64,000 nt of DNA from the NCBI RefSeq assembly GCF_001632365.1, contig NW_024468523.1:219944-283943 (forward strand), given 5' to 3'. The notes below the pieces were generated by a model. It was not told where the DNA came from. It did not search any database and worked only from the letters and a program-made list of their open reading frames with translations. Of this stretch, positions 25,779 through 36,593 are shown piece after piece; position 1 is the first letter of the stretch, and each line of letters opens with the position of its first letter. This DNA comes from Laetiporus sulphureus 93-53. Its lineage: Eukaryota > Basidiomycota > Agaricomycetes > Polyporales > Laetiporaceae. The position numbers and the translations under genes are program-made.

Positions 25779-28316
25779 ATGGCAAACAACCTTTGGCTGA
25801 AAGCTTGTCATGAGCACCGGTGCTTGCACTGGGATGTCCAGAGGTGGCACGCGTGCAGCCTGGGATGTAACACGGGGATAAAACCTCGTGCCCTTGATGC
25901 GATTGCGACGTGCGCCTACCGGCAGGGCATTATTTCCGCAAGGGGCCCTTTAGACGAGGATTACTCGCTCCCTAAAGCATATCGTCCCATCGCTCTGATG
26001 GAGACGCTCAGCAAACTTATCGAAAAGGTTGTGGCTAAGAGGCTCCTTTTTGAGATCGGACGGTACGAGCTCCTTCCCACTAACCAATTTGGTGGTCGGG
26101 ATAAGAGTTCGGTCATCGACGCGGGCTTGTCCCTTGTCCATGATGTCCAAAGCGTCTGGCACCGAAGATGCGATGCTACATTTCTGGCCCTCGATGTCGA
26201 AGGCTACTATGATTCCATCCGCCATGAGCGGCTTTTCCATTCTCTTCGCATTCTTGGATTCCCTGCCCCAATCTGTGATTGGGTGCAGTCTTTTCTCACT
26301 GGTCGGTCGGTTCGCATTCGCATTGGCGAGGAGCTGGCTGACTCGGCACCAATTTCGGGAGTCGGCATCCCTCAGGGATCGCCGGTATCGCCGGTCCTCT
26401 CCACCATTTATTCTTTTCCCGTATTCAATCTGTTCCGCAACGACCCCAACGTCTGCCTCAAGGGCTACGTTGATGATATCGGGTTGCTTGCGGAGGGTCT
26501 CAACCTCGACATGTCCACGGACTTCGCAGTCCGGGCTGTCCCCGTCGTGAACCACACTCTCGGTCTTCTCGGTCTCCGTGTGGGGGCTGCCAAGACTGAG
26601 GGCATCCACTTCCCTCATCTCCCTCTACATCGTGTGCGCTTGCCGGTGATCACCCTCTTTTCTGGGGAGCGGGACGAGTTCGTCGTTCCTGCTCGCCCAT
26701 ACATCCGTTGGCTTGGGTTCTGGCTCGACCCTCGCCTCACATTCCGTCACCATGTGCGTGTCATGACGACGCGTGCTCTTTCTCGGGTCCAAGCGTTCCG
26801 CATGCTGGCCAACACCGTTCGTGGCATGTCTGTCAAGGCTGCTCGCACTATCTATCTTTCCAATATTCTGTCGGTGCTCACCTTCGGGGCACCGGTCTAT
26901 TTCCATGACTTCCGCCAAGCTACGCTCATTCGGCCGTTACAGCTCGCCCAGAACAAGTGTTTACGCTGGTTCTTGGGGGCATTTCGCACTTCGCCCGTGG
27001 ATGCGATGCACCACCTGGGCAGTATCTTGCCCATGCGCTGGCAACTGAATCGTATCTGCGATCGTGCCGCCGTCCGCTTACACACACTCCCTTCTACCTC
27101 ACAGGTACTCGCCAGGATGCCTCATCCTTGGCCCATCACTGCGGTCCCCGAGCCGTACCCAATCCCTATTCGCGTCATCTCCCGGGCCAGGCGCCCGTTG
27201 ACAATCATCCACCAACTAGCGAGGAGAACGACTCCAGACGTCGTCCCCGTTATCCCCTACTACGCGGCTCCATGGGAGACATACCACAAGTGGGGCGATC
27301 GCATCCGCGTCCTCGTCCCAGCACCCCTCAAAGGTGCTTCAAAAACCTTCGTCGCCGAAGTGCTCCGGCCCAAGCTGGACGCTTTTGCCACCCACCCCTC
27401 CTGGATGTGGGCGTACACCGATGGATCGCGACTCAAGCATAACCGGGTCCCTAGAGCGGGCGCAGGTGCGTGCGTGTTTCTGGCCGGAACTCTTCTGCTC
27501 GAGCGATCCTGGGGCCTTGGACGTCAGTCTGAGGTGTTCGACGCTGAGATGTTCGCCCTCGCCGCGGCGGCGGAGAATGTCTCACGTCTGCTTCGTACCC
27601 GGCCACACGTAACTTGTGTGGTCTTTGCCTCGGATAATCGCGCAGCGGTGGAGTCGATTCTCGATCTCCACCCTCACGATTGCCAATTGCACTCCCTCCT
27701 CTTCTATCGGAAGGTAACCGAGATGCTTGCAAGCCGACCGGATCTGCGCGTGGAAATCGTGTGGATCCCTGGTCATGCTGGCTTTCTGGGCAATGAAGTC
27801 GTCGACCGTCTGGCGAAGCACGGTGCTCCCTCCCCAGCCAATCATCCACCTTCACTGGTGTGGGCGAAGGGAACTGCGCGCATAAGAGCCCTTCATAAGT
27901 GGAGGCGTGACTTTCGTCGAGACGCACATCCATCCGAATTCCGTGCAGCAGTCACGACCGAGCCTAAATTAACGCTGCATCGTTACTTCAAGAAGAACGA
28001 AGACCCTCGTACTGTCGAGTGCCGACTTGTCCAGCTGCTCATGGGGCATGGTCACGTCGGTAGCTATTACCATCGCTTCGTGGCAGAAGAGTCCACACAG
28101 TGCCAGTGCCGCACCACTAACCTGCAGACACGCGAGCATCTGCTCGTCCACTGCCCGCTTTACACCCACAGTCGCCACCATCTCGGCAACCCTGCCCATC
28201 CTATTTGCCTCAACCGGCTTTTCGCCTCCAAACACGCTCGACAGAAGCTCGCGGCGTTCCTCACGGAGACGGATGCCTTCACCAAGACCTCGCTGGTTCC
28301 CTGGGACCCAGGCTGA
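25779..28316 (+). CDS. LINE reverse transcriptase-RNase H polyprotein (N-terminally truncated)
   Basis: Open frame of about 845 codons from the first in-frame ATG at 25779; the frame is open without ATG from about 25734. RT motifs: AYRPIALMETLSKL, catalytic LALDVEGYYDS (about 26189), GIPQGSPVSPVLS and YVDD (about 26468). A thumb-like region follows, then RNase H with all acidic residues (YTDGSRL at about 27416, FDAEMFAL, FASDNRAAV, IPGHAGFLGNEVVD). A C-terminal knuckle CQCRT...HLLVHC spans about 28100-28155. The sequence just upstream of the RT core (GIISARGPLDEDYS) lacks the usual segment ending in LPKPGK, consistent with a deletion there. No stops within, so the copy looks young. Confidence 0.92.
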   Translation: MANNLWLKACHEHRCLHWDVQRWHACSLGCNTGIKPRALDAIATCAYRQGIISARGPLDEDYSLPKAYRPIALMETLSKLIEKVVAKRLLFEIGRYELLPTNQFGGRDKSSVIDAGLSLVHDVQSVWHRRCDATFLALDVEGYYDSIRHERLFHSLRILGFPAPICDWVQSFLTGRSVRIRIGEELADSAPISGVGIPQGSPVSPVLSTIYSFPVFNLFRNDPNVCLKGYVDDIGLLAEGLNLDMSTDFAVRAVPVVNHTLGLLGLRVGAAKTEGIHFPHLPLHRVRLPVITLFSGERDEFVVPARPYIRWLGFWLDPRLTFRHHVRVMTTRALSRVQAFRMLANTVRGMSVKAARTIYLSNILSVLTFGAPVYFHDFRQATLIRPLQLAQNKCLRWFLGAFRTSPVDAMHHLGSILPMRWQLNRICDRAAVRLHTLPSTSQVLARMPHPWPITAVPEPYPIPIRVISRARRPLTIIHQLARRTTPDVVPVIPYYAAPWETYHKWGDRIRVLVPAPLKGASKTFVAEVLRPKLDAFATHPSWMWAYTDGSRLKHNRVPRAGAGACVFLAGTLLLERSWGLGRQSEVFDAEMFALAAAAENVSRLLRTRPHVTCVVFASDNRAAVESILDLHPHDCQLHSLLFYRKVTEMLASRPDLRVEIVWIPGHAGFLGNEVVDRLAKHGAPSPANHPPSLVWAKGTARIRALHKWRRDFRRDAHPSEFRAAVTTEPKLTLHRYFKKNEDPRTVECRLVQLLMGHGHVGSYYHRFVAEESTQCQCRTTNLQTREHLLVHCPLYTHSRHHLGNPAHPICLNRLFASKHARQKLAAFLTETDAFTKTSLVPWDPG

Positions 28317-28437
28317 GGGGTTTCTTTGTTATCGTGCTGCTATGCATGCTCTGTATCCGATCCTGGGTGCGCCCAGTCCGCCGTAGACACCACTTTGTAC
28401 CCACACCTACGACCGCCTTCGGCGGTATATAAATTGT

Positions 28438-28537
28438 NNNNNNNNNNNNNNNNNNNNNNNNNNNNNNNNNNNNNNNNNNNNNNNNNNNNNNNNNNNNNNN
28501 NNNNNNNNNNNNNNNNNNNNNNNNNNNNNNNNNNNNN
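28438..28537. other. assembly gap (100 N)
   Basis: Exactly 100 Ns, the usual placeholder for a gap of unknown size. It falls at the 3' end of the LINE, so the element terminus and any target duplication are not visible. Confidence 0.98.
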
Positions 28538-29466
28538 AGATTGCCAATATATACTCAAACTGTTGTTTACCCATTGAAATTATCACTGTGTGGCATGTCA
28601 CGGTGGCAAAATTTCAGCATTAAATAGCCGTTCGCGTTGTCTCCCCTAGACAGGTAAAAAATACCTCCTTCACTGAGGGACGGAGGACAGGAGGTATAGA
28701 GGCCGTTCGCGTGTTCAAGGGCCTCCTCGATATCCTCGACCGTCCCGCGAAGCGGTGATAGCACAGTCTGTGTTGCGGTGATACTCAATTGCCCAGCGGC
28801 CGAAAACACTGATTTCTGTCGTATGAGGTATTATGTGCAGTTCTTTGCGATCTAATGTTGCATTGAAGTTTAGTGAGTGTCGCGTCTAGTGAGTACCCCA
28901 TCGCGCGTGTGCGTCGTCTTATGAAGAGAATACTTGGCTAGCAGGAGGCACCCTCCTCTGAATGATCTATCTTATTGTATCGTTTGTTTAGATACGCATT
29001 GCGATGCTCGTCATATATAAAGGACCTATTTGGACATCGGGAGGTTCGATACGGATACCTGTGATGGTATAAGAACTCTATGAACATTCAAATAAACCAC
29101 CAACTTCGCCATTGCGATTTTATAACTTGTCAGAAATCGGCCACATACGAAACCTAGAACCTTTTTTGAGTAGTCGATGGCAAATTACAATGTTATTGTA
29201 GGTTCTAGGAGTGGCTTCTAAGCAAGGAAGAACAAGATAGAGCAGCCAATGTGCAAAATTTAAAGCAGATGAGGATGGAGTCACGGACGTCGCACTCAAT
29301 ATAAGCGCCCTGGACGCGTTCGCGTCGTGCGAACGCCACAGGCGCGAGACACAAACGGTTGTCGCCAATCACATCTATCCTTTACCTCCTCATTATACCG
29401 CATATACGCACCGATTTGCTTTCTTCACAACCATATATAGCCTCAGAATTTTACCCATTGATCGTT
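28538..29466. other. intergenic, no gene seen
   Basis: Region between the gap and the next gene. A minus-strand open frame near 28570-28809 has no ATG start and no domain. A TATATA tract at 29433-29438 lies about 30 bp before the next ATG and may belong to its promoter. Confidence 0.5.
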
Positions 29467-32026
29467 ATGGCCGGTGCCAATTATATGGGAGGGAAGCGGT
29501 ACGTTACCAATCATGGCTTCATCGCAGCTCGCTATATATTGGCTGCGACGCCATCTATCCAGTAACGCTGCTAGAGTACGTGCGAAGGACGCAACGAGAA
29601 AAGCACAGCGCACTTACTTTGGAAAGCAAAAGCTCGGTATTCTCACAAAGGGTCTCAGCAAATCCTACGATAAGTCCGCAAGGCCGTCCGGACGCACTGG
29701 AACTTCTGCTGCGGATATATCACTTGCTCATGCCAAACGATTCAATCCTCTGCGAGCTGCTCCAAGTCCCTCAAAATTCGCTGAATTGTCTCATACACCA
29801 ATGTCGAGCAAGAACACGAGCTCCCCGCACATCAAGTCCAGTAACAGCGACCGAAGCCTGAGAAGCACATCGTCGAGGATCCTCAGGGCCTTGGACACCT
29901 CTCAGGCTCATCGTGCGTACTTCCGGATTCTTGCTCGCCTATCCCATTTCATACAGCAAATTCACGCCCTGCAGCTATATTCATGAGGGCTGAGATGGAC
30001 CGCATACGTACCATACCGAACCTTGCAGGCTTGATGCCGAGGAGTAATAAGGAACCTCACGACGAAGACGAAGACGGCCCTGGAAGCGATGATCAAAATG
30101 ATGAGCTCTCAGAACTCGACGCAGAGAGATCCAAGGTAGTTTGGGGCTTTATTCTATTAGGACATAAGGTGATGTTGAAGCGTTTGTCATTTGAAGTCAA
30201 TATTTGGGAGCCCGTCACATCGGTCGCACGACAGCTCACATGGACAGTCGCACCAACAAAATTCAGGACGAATGGGATTAAGGGACTGGAATTCGACGAC
30301 AAGAGCTTCTTCTCAAGGCCTTCATAGTGCCAACTCCGATGAATTTTGGTTGAAGCATAAAACCTCAGATAATATAGGTCACAGTATTCTTTTTTATTAC
30401 TTCTTTGTGGGCATGTCGATTGATGTTGGATGGTAGAGGACTCAGGACACATTTCAGAAGCATTCGAAAGTCCCGCATACATCAATTATGGGCACTCAAC
30501 ATACGTCCCTCAAGCTGACTTCGTCCGCATGGCGCATGCGGAGTCCGACTTCGAACCGATGCCTCTCGACAGCAGCCCAATGGGTGCGCAGGACAAGTTC
30601 GCGCATATAATGACCGAGGCGGGAAGAGCAGACGAGCTCGTCATGCTGGACTTGCTCTCGAACTACGAACCGACGAGGTATTCGTTCTATGGCTATGAGA
30701 GCGAGAAATCCAGTCCTGGGGTCAATAGCACTCTGGATGCCAGTCAGCATTCGGTCTCTGGAAGCTCTGGACGGCTACACGCGAAAGCATCTGATATCCT
30801 CGACAGCTGGGCGACTGGCTATGACGGCTCTTGTTCTGACTATCATATGACTAAGTCTGCTTATCTGCGCTCGCAAGATAGTTCTAGTCCGTCTCACATA
30901 CTACGGGTTCCCTCGCTCTTATCCAGAGGTGGGCTTGGGAGGCGGCGATACGAATTATCAGATGAAGACGAACTTGAACCATTCTCTCCGATAAAAGCGT
31001 CTGACGCGGGACGCTCACTGCCGGATTATGATGATTTCAGAATGCCGTTCTTCTCGGATAGCCCTGCTTCAGCGGTTTCTCGTTCTAACGGTTACCAAAC
31101 CCGGGAATCAGTTATCCTCTATGAAGGCAATAGCTCGCACTCTGACAACGATATATCATGTCGAACGACTTCGCAGAGCGAACCGGAGATCACAGCTGCC
31201 ACCCCAAATCGTAGTTCTACATATCCTGACGAGGATATGGCCGAAGGGCTGAGCGTAGCTGTTGTGGAGCAGAGCCTTTCAGAGACTTTGGGTGGTGAAC
31301 TCTTCGAGAACGCAGATCCTTGGCGCGCTCTGGATAGAGTTCTCGATGTCTCCTCTGAACGCCTGGCTGGGTCATACCCAGAATACTCTGTTGACCTCTC
31401 AGAGATGTTCTCAGCCGATAACAGAGCAGGGGTTGGATTCCGGGGTCTGACTACGCATGGGACCAGCGTGAAGGTGAGCACTGTACATTCCGCAGGTTGG
31501 GTCATCTCATCTTCTTTGGTGCCGCTGCAAGGACGATTCACCAGCGCTACAAGGCATGCCCCGCAACGGCCCACATTCAATGCAGACAGCTCGCAAGCAG
31601 GAGCCACCGAGCAATGCCACTTCACAAACCTTATCGAGCCAAAGTGCAAGGCCCGATTCAGTTAGTGCATCACTTTCCGACGGCATTACGCCAAAAGAGG
31701 CATGCTCTGACTCGTCAAGTCCATGCAACTCACGTATGCAAGCTTCGTCTAATTGCGACCAAAATGGAAATACCTCTTCGAGCATCGAGGGCGCTCATCG
31801 CTGCCCATCCCAGAACTTGAATGAAGAGGAATCTGTTGATGACGTTCGTCCCCCAGTGGTCTGCAACGAGCCTCAGCCGAATAAGCAGCTGCCGTATGAT
31901 GCTATTGCAGTCAAATGCCCATTAGAACTATTCACCCCAAAATTTGGAGACGAGAGCACGTCCCGGGAGATTGAGCTTGATGGACCTTGCCTTTTCCTAA
32001 ACGATGTCGCGTCTGATGATGACTAG
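29467..32026 (+). CDS. uncharacterised Ser-rich, probably nuclear protein
   Basis: I do not recognise a domain. Exon 1 (MAGANYMGGKR) joins an exon reading NAARVRAKDATRKAQRTYF...KLGILTKGLSK, a basic N-terminus with conserved-looking spacing. A Ser/Thr-rich region and an acidic stretch (EPHDEDEDGPGSDDQNDE) follow, then a long, largely disordered Ser/Asp/Glu-rich exon (30430-31470) with short hydrophobic islands such as DELVMLDLLSNYEP and ADPWRALDRVLDVSSERL. The last exon ends DGPCLFLNDVASDDD with stop TAG 32024-32026. Splicing between 31470 and about 31595 is unresolved, since two frames are open there. Codon use and splice signals look real. Composition suggests a regulated nuclear or signalling protein, but that is inference. 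Confidence 0.62.
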
Positions 32027-32261
32027 CCCTGCCCAAGTTAGTCCCACAGGATTGCGATCACATGTGCACATCGTCCATTTGTCCCTGTTGCAACTTCAAT
32101 GATAGCGATTCTCAAAAGCAGTCTGCGATGAGACGCAAGCTCAGTTAGGAAATTGAAGCTGAATATTCCTTTCGCTATTCCATTCCGTTCCGGATAACCA
32201 GCATGATTTACTACAAGTCCACAAAATCACCGAAGGACACATGAATAAGTGATAATGCCAA

Positions 32262-35200
32262 CTACACCCTTGTCTCCTTGAGTTTGCGCGAGAACGCCTC
32301 TCTGCATTGATAATGTGTAACCTCGCCGCTAGTCCGAGAATCGTGAGTGCAACAGCAGTGGCAATGCGGTGACTGTAGGACTTACCGAGGTGTGTGAACA
32401 GCAATGACGCTGTGTCCAATGCGTTTGTGGCACTGCGGACATCTGAGAGACAGTGAGCTTGCTGCATATCAACTGCTGGGAAGCGCCTACATTCGGCTGT
32501 CTGTGACTTTGACTCTCCTGGTCTCGAGGTACATTAGTTTCCTGGCCACCTCGTCTTGTCTTGCCTTAGCGATCCCCCGAATAACTCTTGTATCAAAAAT
32601 AGGCGCGCGAAGGGCTTCACAGAGGAACGCTTCTACGTCTTGTGCTGTTACCAGAGGTGGAAGAAGGTTTAAGGTCTCCGCAGGATCTAGGCGCGGGCTA
32701 TGTCTGCTGATCAGCTCCAGAGCAGGCTGCAAGAGGTTCGTTGAGGGTGACTTTGACGGCTGAGTGGGTTGTAGATAGATCCGCAGAAGGGTGAGGAAGA
32801 TGTTGCTGGTCTCAGTGTCCGGTCGATAGACCCGTTTGCAATACCTGAAGATGTATGTTGTTGATGACTGAGAAATTCTGAACAGACCGAAATACATACT
32901 CCTCGGCACTGTGGAAGTCCTGCAAGCGATAAACGTAGATTTCCAAGGCGTTGTCATGCCGGCCCAGCTTTCCCAATAAAACTGCTTTTGCTTCGTCAAA
33001 ACCTATAGTTGCGCGAGGGAATATGAGTAACGAATTGATCACTGCCTAATCGTATGACGTACCTTCAGAAGGTAAGATTGCATACAGCCGATCGGTATGG
33101 TAGTAATTTGTGGTGTCGATGAAATGCAATAACTTGGAATATATGCTTTGACGAAGCGCTGCTTGCCCAGCTCAGCACATACAGACACGGGCAACCAAAC
33201 GACATCGAACTCGCCTTCATCGCTCTCCTGCTTTGCGGTCTGCGTCATTCGCAGATAAATCTCCGCCAGCCGATCATGGAACGAAGAAGCCACTTCCCCA
33301 CGTTCTTTAATAAGATATTCGATATAGCGAGCAGCGATTTGAGGATCTATCTTCTCTAGATAACCCACTACTTGCTGCCGTGGAAGCTCAACCTCTTCCG
33401 AAGTGAAAATCTGGTCATGGTCATAGTCTCAGCAGTGATGCTACGCAATTATTTCCGTATTCCCACCTCGAACGCAATGTCCGCGTCTTGTTCGAAGATC
33501 CAGCGAGCTGACGAAAAAATCTCCTCCAGATACTCTGGACCGAGACGCTGTAGATAATTAACTGAAGGCGTCAACTTCTCTCTCATGTCGGTCTCTTTCT
33601 CGCTCAATCTTGCGGTGCGTCAGGTGTATGCGCAATGCAGGAGAAAACGAAATGAGCACTGACTCTCGTAATAGATTCAATGCCTTGGTATGCATCTTCT
33701 TGCCGTTATATAAGAATATCAACTCAGAGTATTTCTGCGAAAAAACATCAGCCCAGGTAAGCGGGAAGAGCGGTCGGTGATTACTTGCCTCATGGGCACG
33801 GAGGACTTCCTCGACTTCTGACACCTCACACCAGTTACCCACTCTGCATAATGGCGCGAGTAGTCCTGGCCGTACCAGTAGGTACGACTTGAAGAGCGCT
33901 GTGTCCACTATCTGAGCGAAGCGCACGAGCTCCTCCGGTGTCAAAGCAGAGAGGGGCACATTTGGTTGACTGAATAGGTCCTCGATAGAAGCCGAGGACA
34001 GAGTAGACATTTGATGTGACTGCGCGGAAGTAATGCCAAGCGCTTCCAATGCCCCTGATACTTTAGGACGACGGTCGGAAAGGTAGCGCATCAGGGTCTC
34101 GACGGACTTATGAAATGTGTCTGAACAAAAATCAATGAGTGCTTTGACAGCCTTCGGAGATGGTACTCACCTTTCGGCCGTTCTTTTCGCTTACTGACTG
34201 TTGAAGCCGTTTCTACATCTCTAGCCCGAGTAGGAGACATAGTTGCTTCTAGGCCAGCCCTTAGCGTTGTGACAATAGTAATAGAGCCATGAGGAGATGG
34301 CTGATTGGGAGGACTTTCCCGCGATGGAGAAGGTTCCTCATGTCCTTCCGCTTGCTGCTTTACTGATGGCAGCTCCGGCGGGGCGGGTTTCGCTGGGCCG
34401 CCGAATAGCTCAATCCAGTCGTCTTGAGGTACGGACAGTCTTCCTGCTATATTCCCAGGGTACAGAGCAATCACCTTTGCTGGATTTATGTCCAGATCAA
34501 TAAAGGCATTGATTGCGGCGTCGTACTCGCCGGATCGGAATTGAGATACCGCGTGTAATGCTCTGATTTGTCGTTGTCTGGGCTCCTGCATAAGTATCAG
34601 CATTGAGTTTACTCAATGTGCACGAATTGGATCACCTTATCCGGAAGCAAAGCATCATCAATGGAGTTCACAAGTGCTAAGGCATCAGAATACGAGCCAG
34701 CCTCCACAAGTTCGTCGATCTGCTCGCTCCAGGGTTTCATCCGGAATTGCCATATTGTACTCCCCACTGCCGTAGCGGTAGAACGGTCCGCAGGGGCTGT
34801 CATGAGGAACACAGATGATTTCGCCGCGGGCGACGAGGTCAGCAAGCGCACGATGTGCTGCGTCTGCGAGGATTCATCATGTACAGGAGGGAAGGGTAGC
34901 ATCTGTACGAGAGATGATGAGAGAGAAGAACGAATCTCCACAACGGGCGAAGGAACGAATGAGGGCTGCGAAGGCGTTAATTCAGAGCGTCCGGCAATTT
35001 GAGACATAGGCACGGAACCAGAAGGCAGTAGCGAGAAAATATATGGCTTGAGGAAGGCTAAAAGGTTTTGTCAACGGCAAGCACGGAATGATGGAGACTT
35101 TGTCTTGCCTAATTCGTCGGGAGGCGCAGGCCAATCTATATGAGCGCTTCTTGTGGCCTTAGCCTCGACGCCAACAAAGATGCCATTATCTGGTACGATT

Positions 35201-36236
35201 AACGGGAGGTCCTTCTACTGAAGCAGACATCACCTACTGTTGTTCGCAACTAGTGCTTCCTGGTCGTTGATGCTGACTACGCATGGCTTCGCCTTCGCAC
35301 CTAACCTCATGTATCCACCAAGACCGCTCAATGCACCCATGCTCATGTTGCTGATTGCTGCGCCTGAGATGGCATTGGACACGGGCATGACGACCTCAAC
35401 CATGTAAGAGTTCTTGAAGGAGAAAACGGCATATTCTGACAGAGAAGAGCCATAGCCGAAACAAATAGCATCATGTCCCAAAAAAGCAATTCCTCGTGGT
35501 GAATGAGGAAGCGATGTTTCCTGTTCGACAACGCTACAGCAGATGTCATTGATCTTACATACAGCAGCTTACCTGCACTTCCTGCGGCTCCCCATCTCTC
35601 CATGAGTACTGCACGATCTTTCTCTTGCAGCCAATTGCGAGATGGGTTACCACAGTGGGAATTTCCTTCGCCTTTCCAGACGCTCCTTCTGTTAACGGTT
35701 GAGACTTGTCACTCGGTCCAGTATCCACGACCCCGGTGTATATGGCGAATGATAGTGCTCCTTTTGTCTTTGCCAGCGGCGTGGGGAAAGACAATGTTGG
35801 AAGGGTATATAGTGTGACAACAGAGTCTATTGGCACAATTCAGCGCCATCCGATAGTCGCCGACAGATTCACTGACCAGACAGCACGACGAGAGCGTTCA
35901 CGTCCTTGATGTAGCCCAATTGTTCAAGAGCTCTGCGACTGAGGGCCTTCGTTGTCTCTACAAGATTAGCTATTTGATTCGTGCCGCCTTCGGTACAATT
36001 TCAATGAAAGAGGCCAGCATCACTGCCAACGAGCGCACCGGCAACGGTATCGAGAGCGTATATATGCAGATTCCCAGTACTTGTGCCCACGTAAAGCCTA
36101 TCACCTGATAGATTTTTATTAAAATGTCAACAAGAGGGCAAATCGATCAATAAATAGGTGTGCCTTGCACAGTCAATGACTCGGCTCGTTCCTTGAACCC
36201 GGTGAGAACAATGCTCGGGGAGGTGAAAGGTGCCAT
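32262..36236 (-). CDS. VAM6: VPS39/VAM6, HOPS tethering complex subunit
   Basis: Subunit of the HOPS complex for vacuole/late endosome fusion, and in yeast also a TORC1-pathway GEF. N-terminal CNH domain starts APFTSPSIVLTGFKERAE and includes HIVRLLTSSP and WQFRMKPWSEQIDELVEAG. The clathrin-repeat region follows (HAVSQFRSGEYDAAINAF, DINPAKVIALYPG), then the Vps39_1 block (DTALFKSYLLVRPGLLAPL...ELIFLYNGKKMHTKAL), the Vps39_2 block (AVLLGKLGRHDNALEIYVY, DFHSAEEYV), and a C-terminal zinc-binding end made of two small exons (DSRICPQCHKRIGHSVIAV, then EVTHYQCREAF). ATG at 36236, stop TAG 32264-32262. It is convergent with the preceding unknown gene. More than ten introns. Confidence 0.93.
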
Positions 36237-36593
36237 TTTCCAGAACTCAATAGCCACCCGCTGGTACTTCTGAGCGCTCGGAAGATGATCTGCTGTTTAA
36301 GAGAACAGCTGCGAGGAAGATGTTGTTGTTGCGCAGAGTTGCGTGCGTCTGCACAAGAGCAAGACGCGGTGGCAGCGGCAACGCGCTCCGAGCCTCAAGT
36401 ACGCGATAGTCACGTGCACTCCTTCTAAGAATGAAGCTGACTCGTGATTGACACCCAACTCCAGTCGTGAGATGTCCTGTCACGGTATGAGTACGAACAA
36501 ATGTACATAAAAATACACATATATGCATGCGGTATCGCTACATAGTCCATGGAACATAGAATGCATGACATAGAGCGGCATGTAACGGTACGC
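36237..36593. other. short intergenic region
   Basis: 357 bp between the VPS39 start and the stop of the ankyrin gene, both on the minus strand. Presumed VPS39 promoter. Only short ORFs. Confidence 0.5.

Larger units (their letters stand above)
24960..28437 (+). mobile_element. non-LTR (LINE) retrotransposon, internally truncated, 3' end in gap
   Basis: Contains a structured G+C-rich leader (about 24960-25700), a single RT-RNase H ORF and a 3' UTR ending at the assembly gap, just after a CCGCC-TTC-GGCGG hairpin (28413-28425). No apurinic endonuclease or gag-like ORF1 is present: only about 150-200 bp separate the last leader motif from the RT ORF, so the copy has lost its 5' coding half or comes from a deleted lineage. 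The RT plus RNase H plus C-terminal Cys/His knuckle layout resembles fungal Tad1/I-like elements. The left boundary is approximate. Confidence 0.88.

Noticed and set aside
25950..26618. Long antisense ORFs opposite the LINE reverse transcriptase
   Set aside because: Mirror frames of a strong RT ORF; their residues have no family match, whereas the plus frame has all RT motifs.
31470..31600. 22-nt intron GTGAGC...CGCAG in the unknown Ser-rich gene
   Set aside because: Too short for a spliceosomal intron; the junction is left unresolved.
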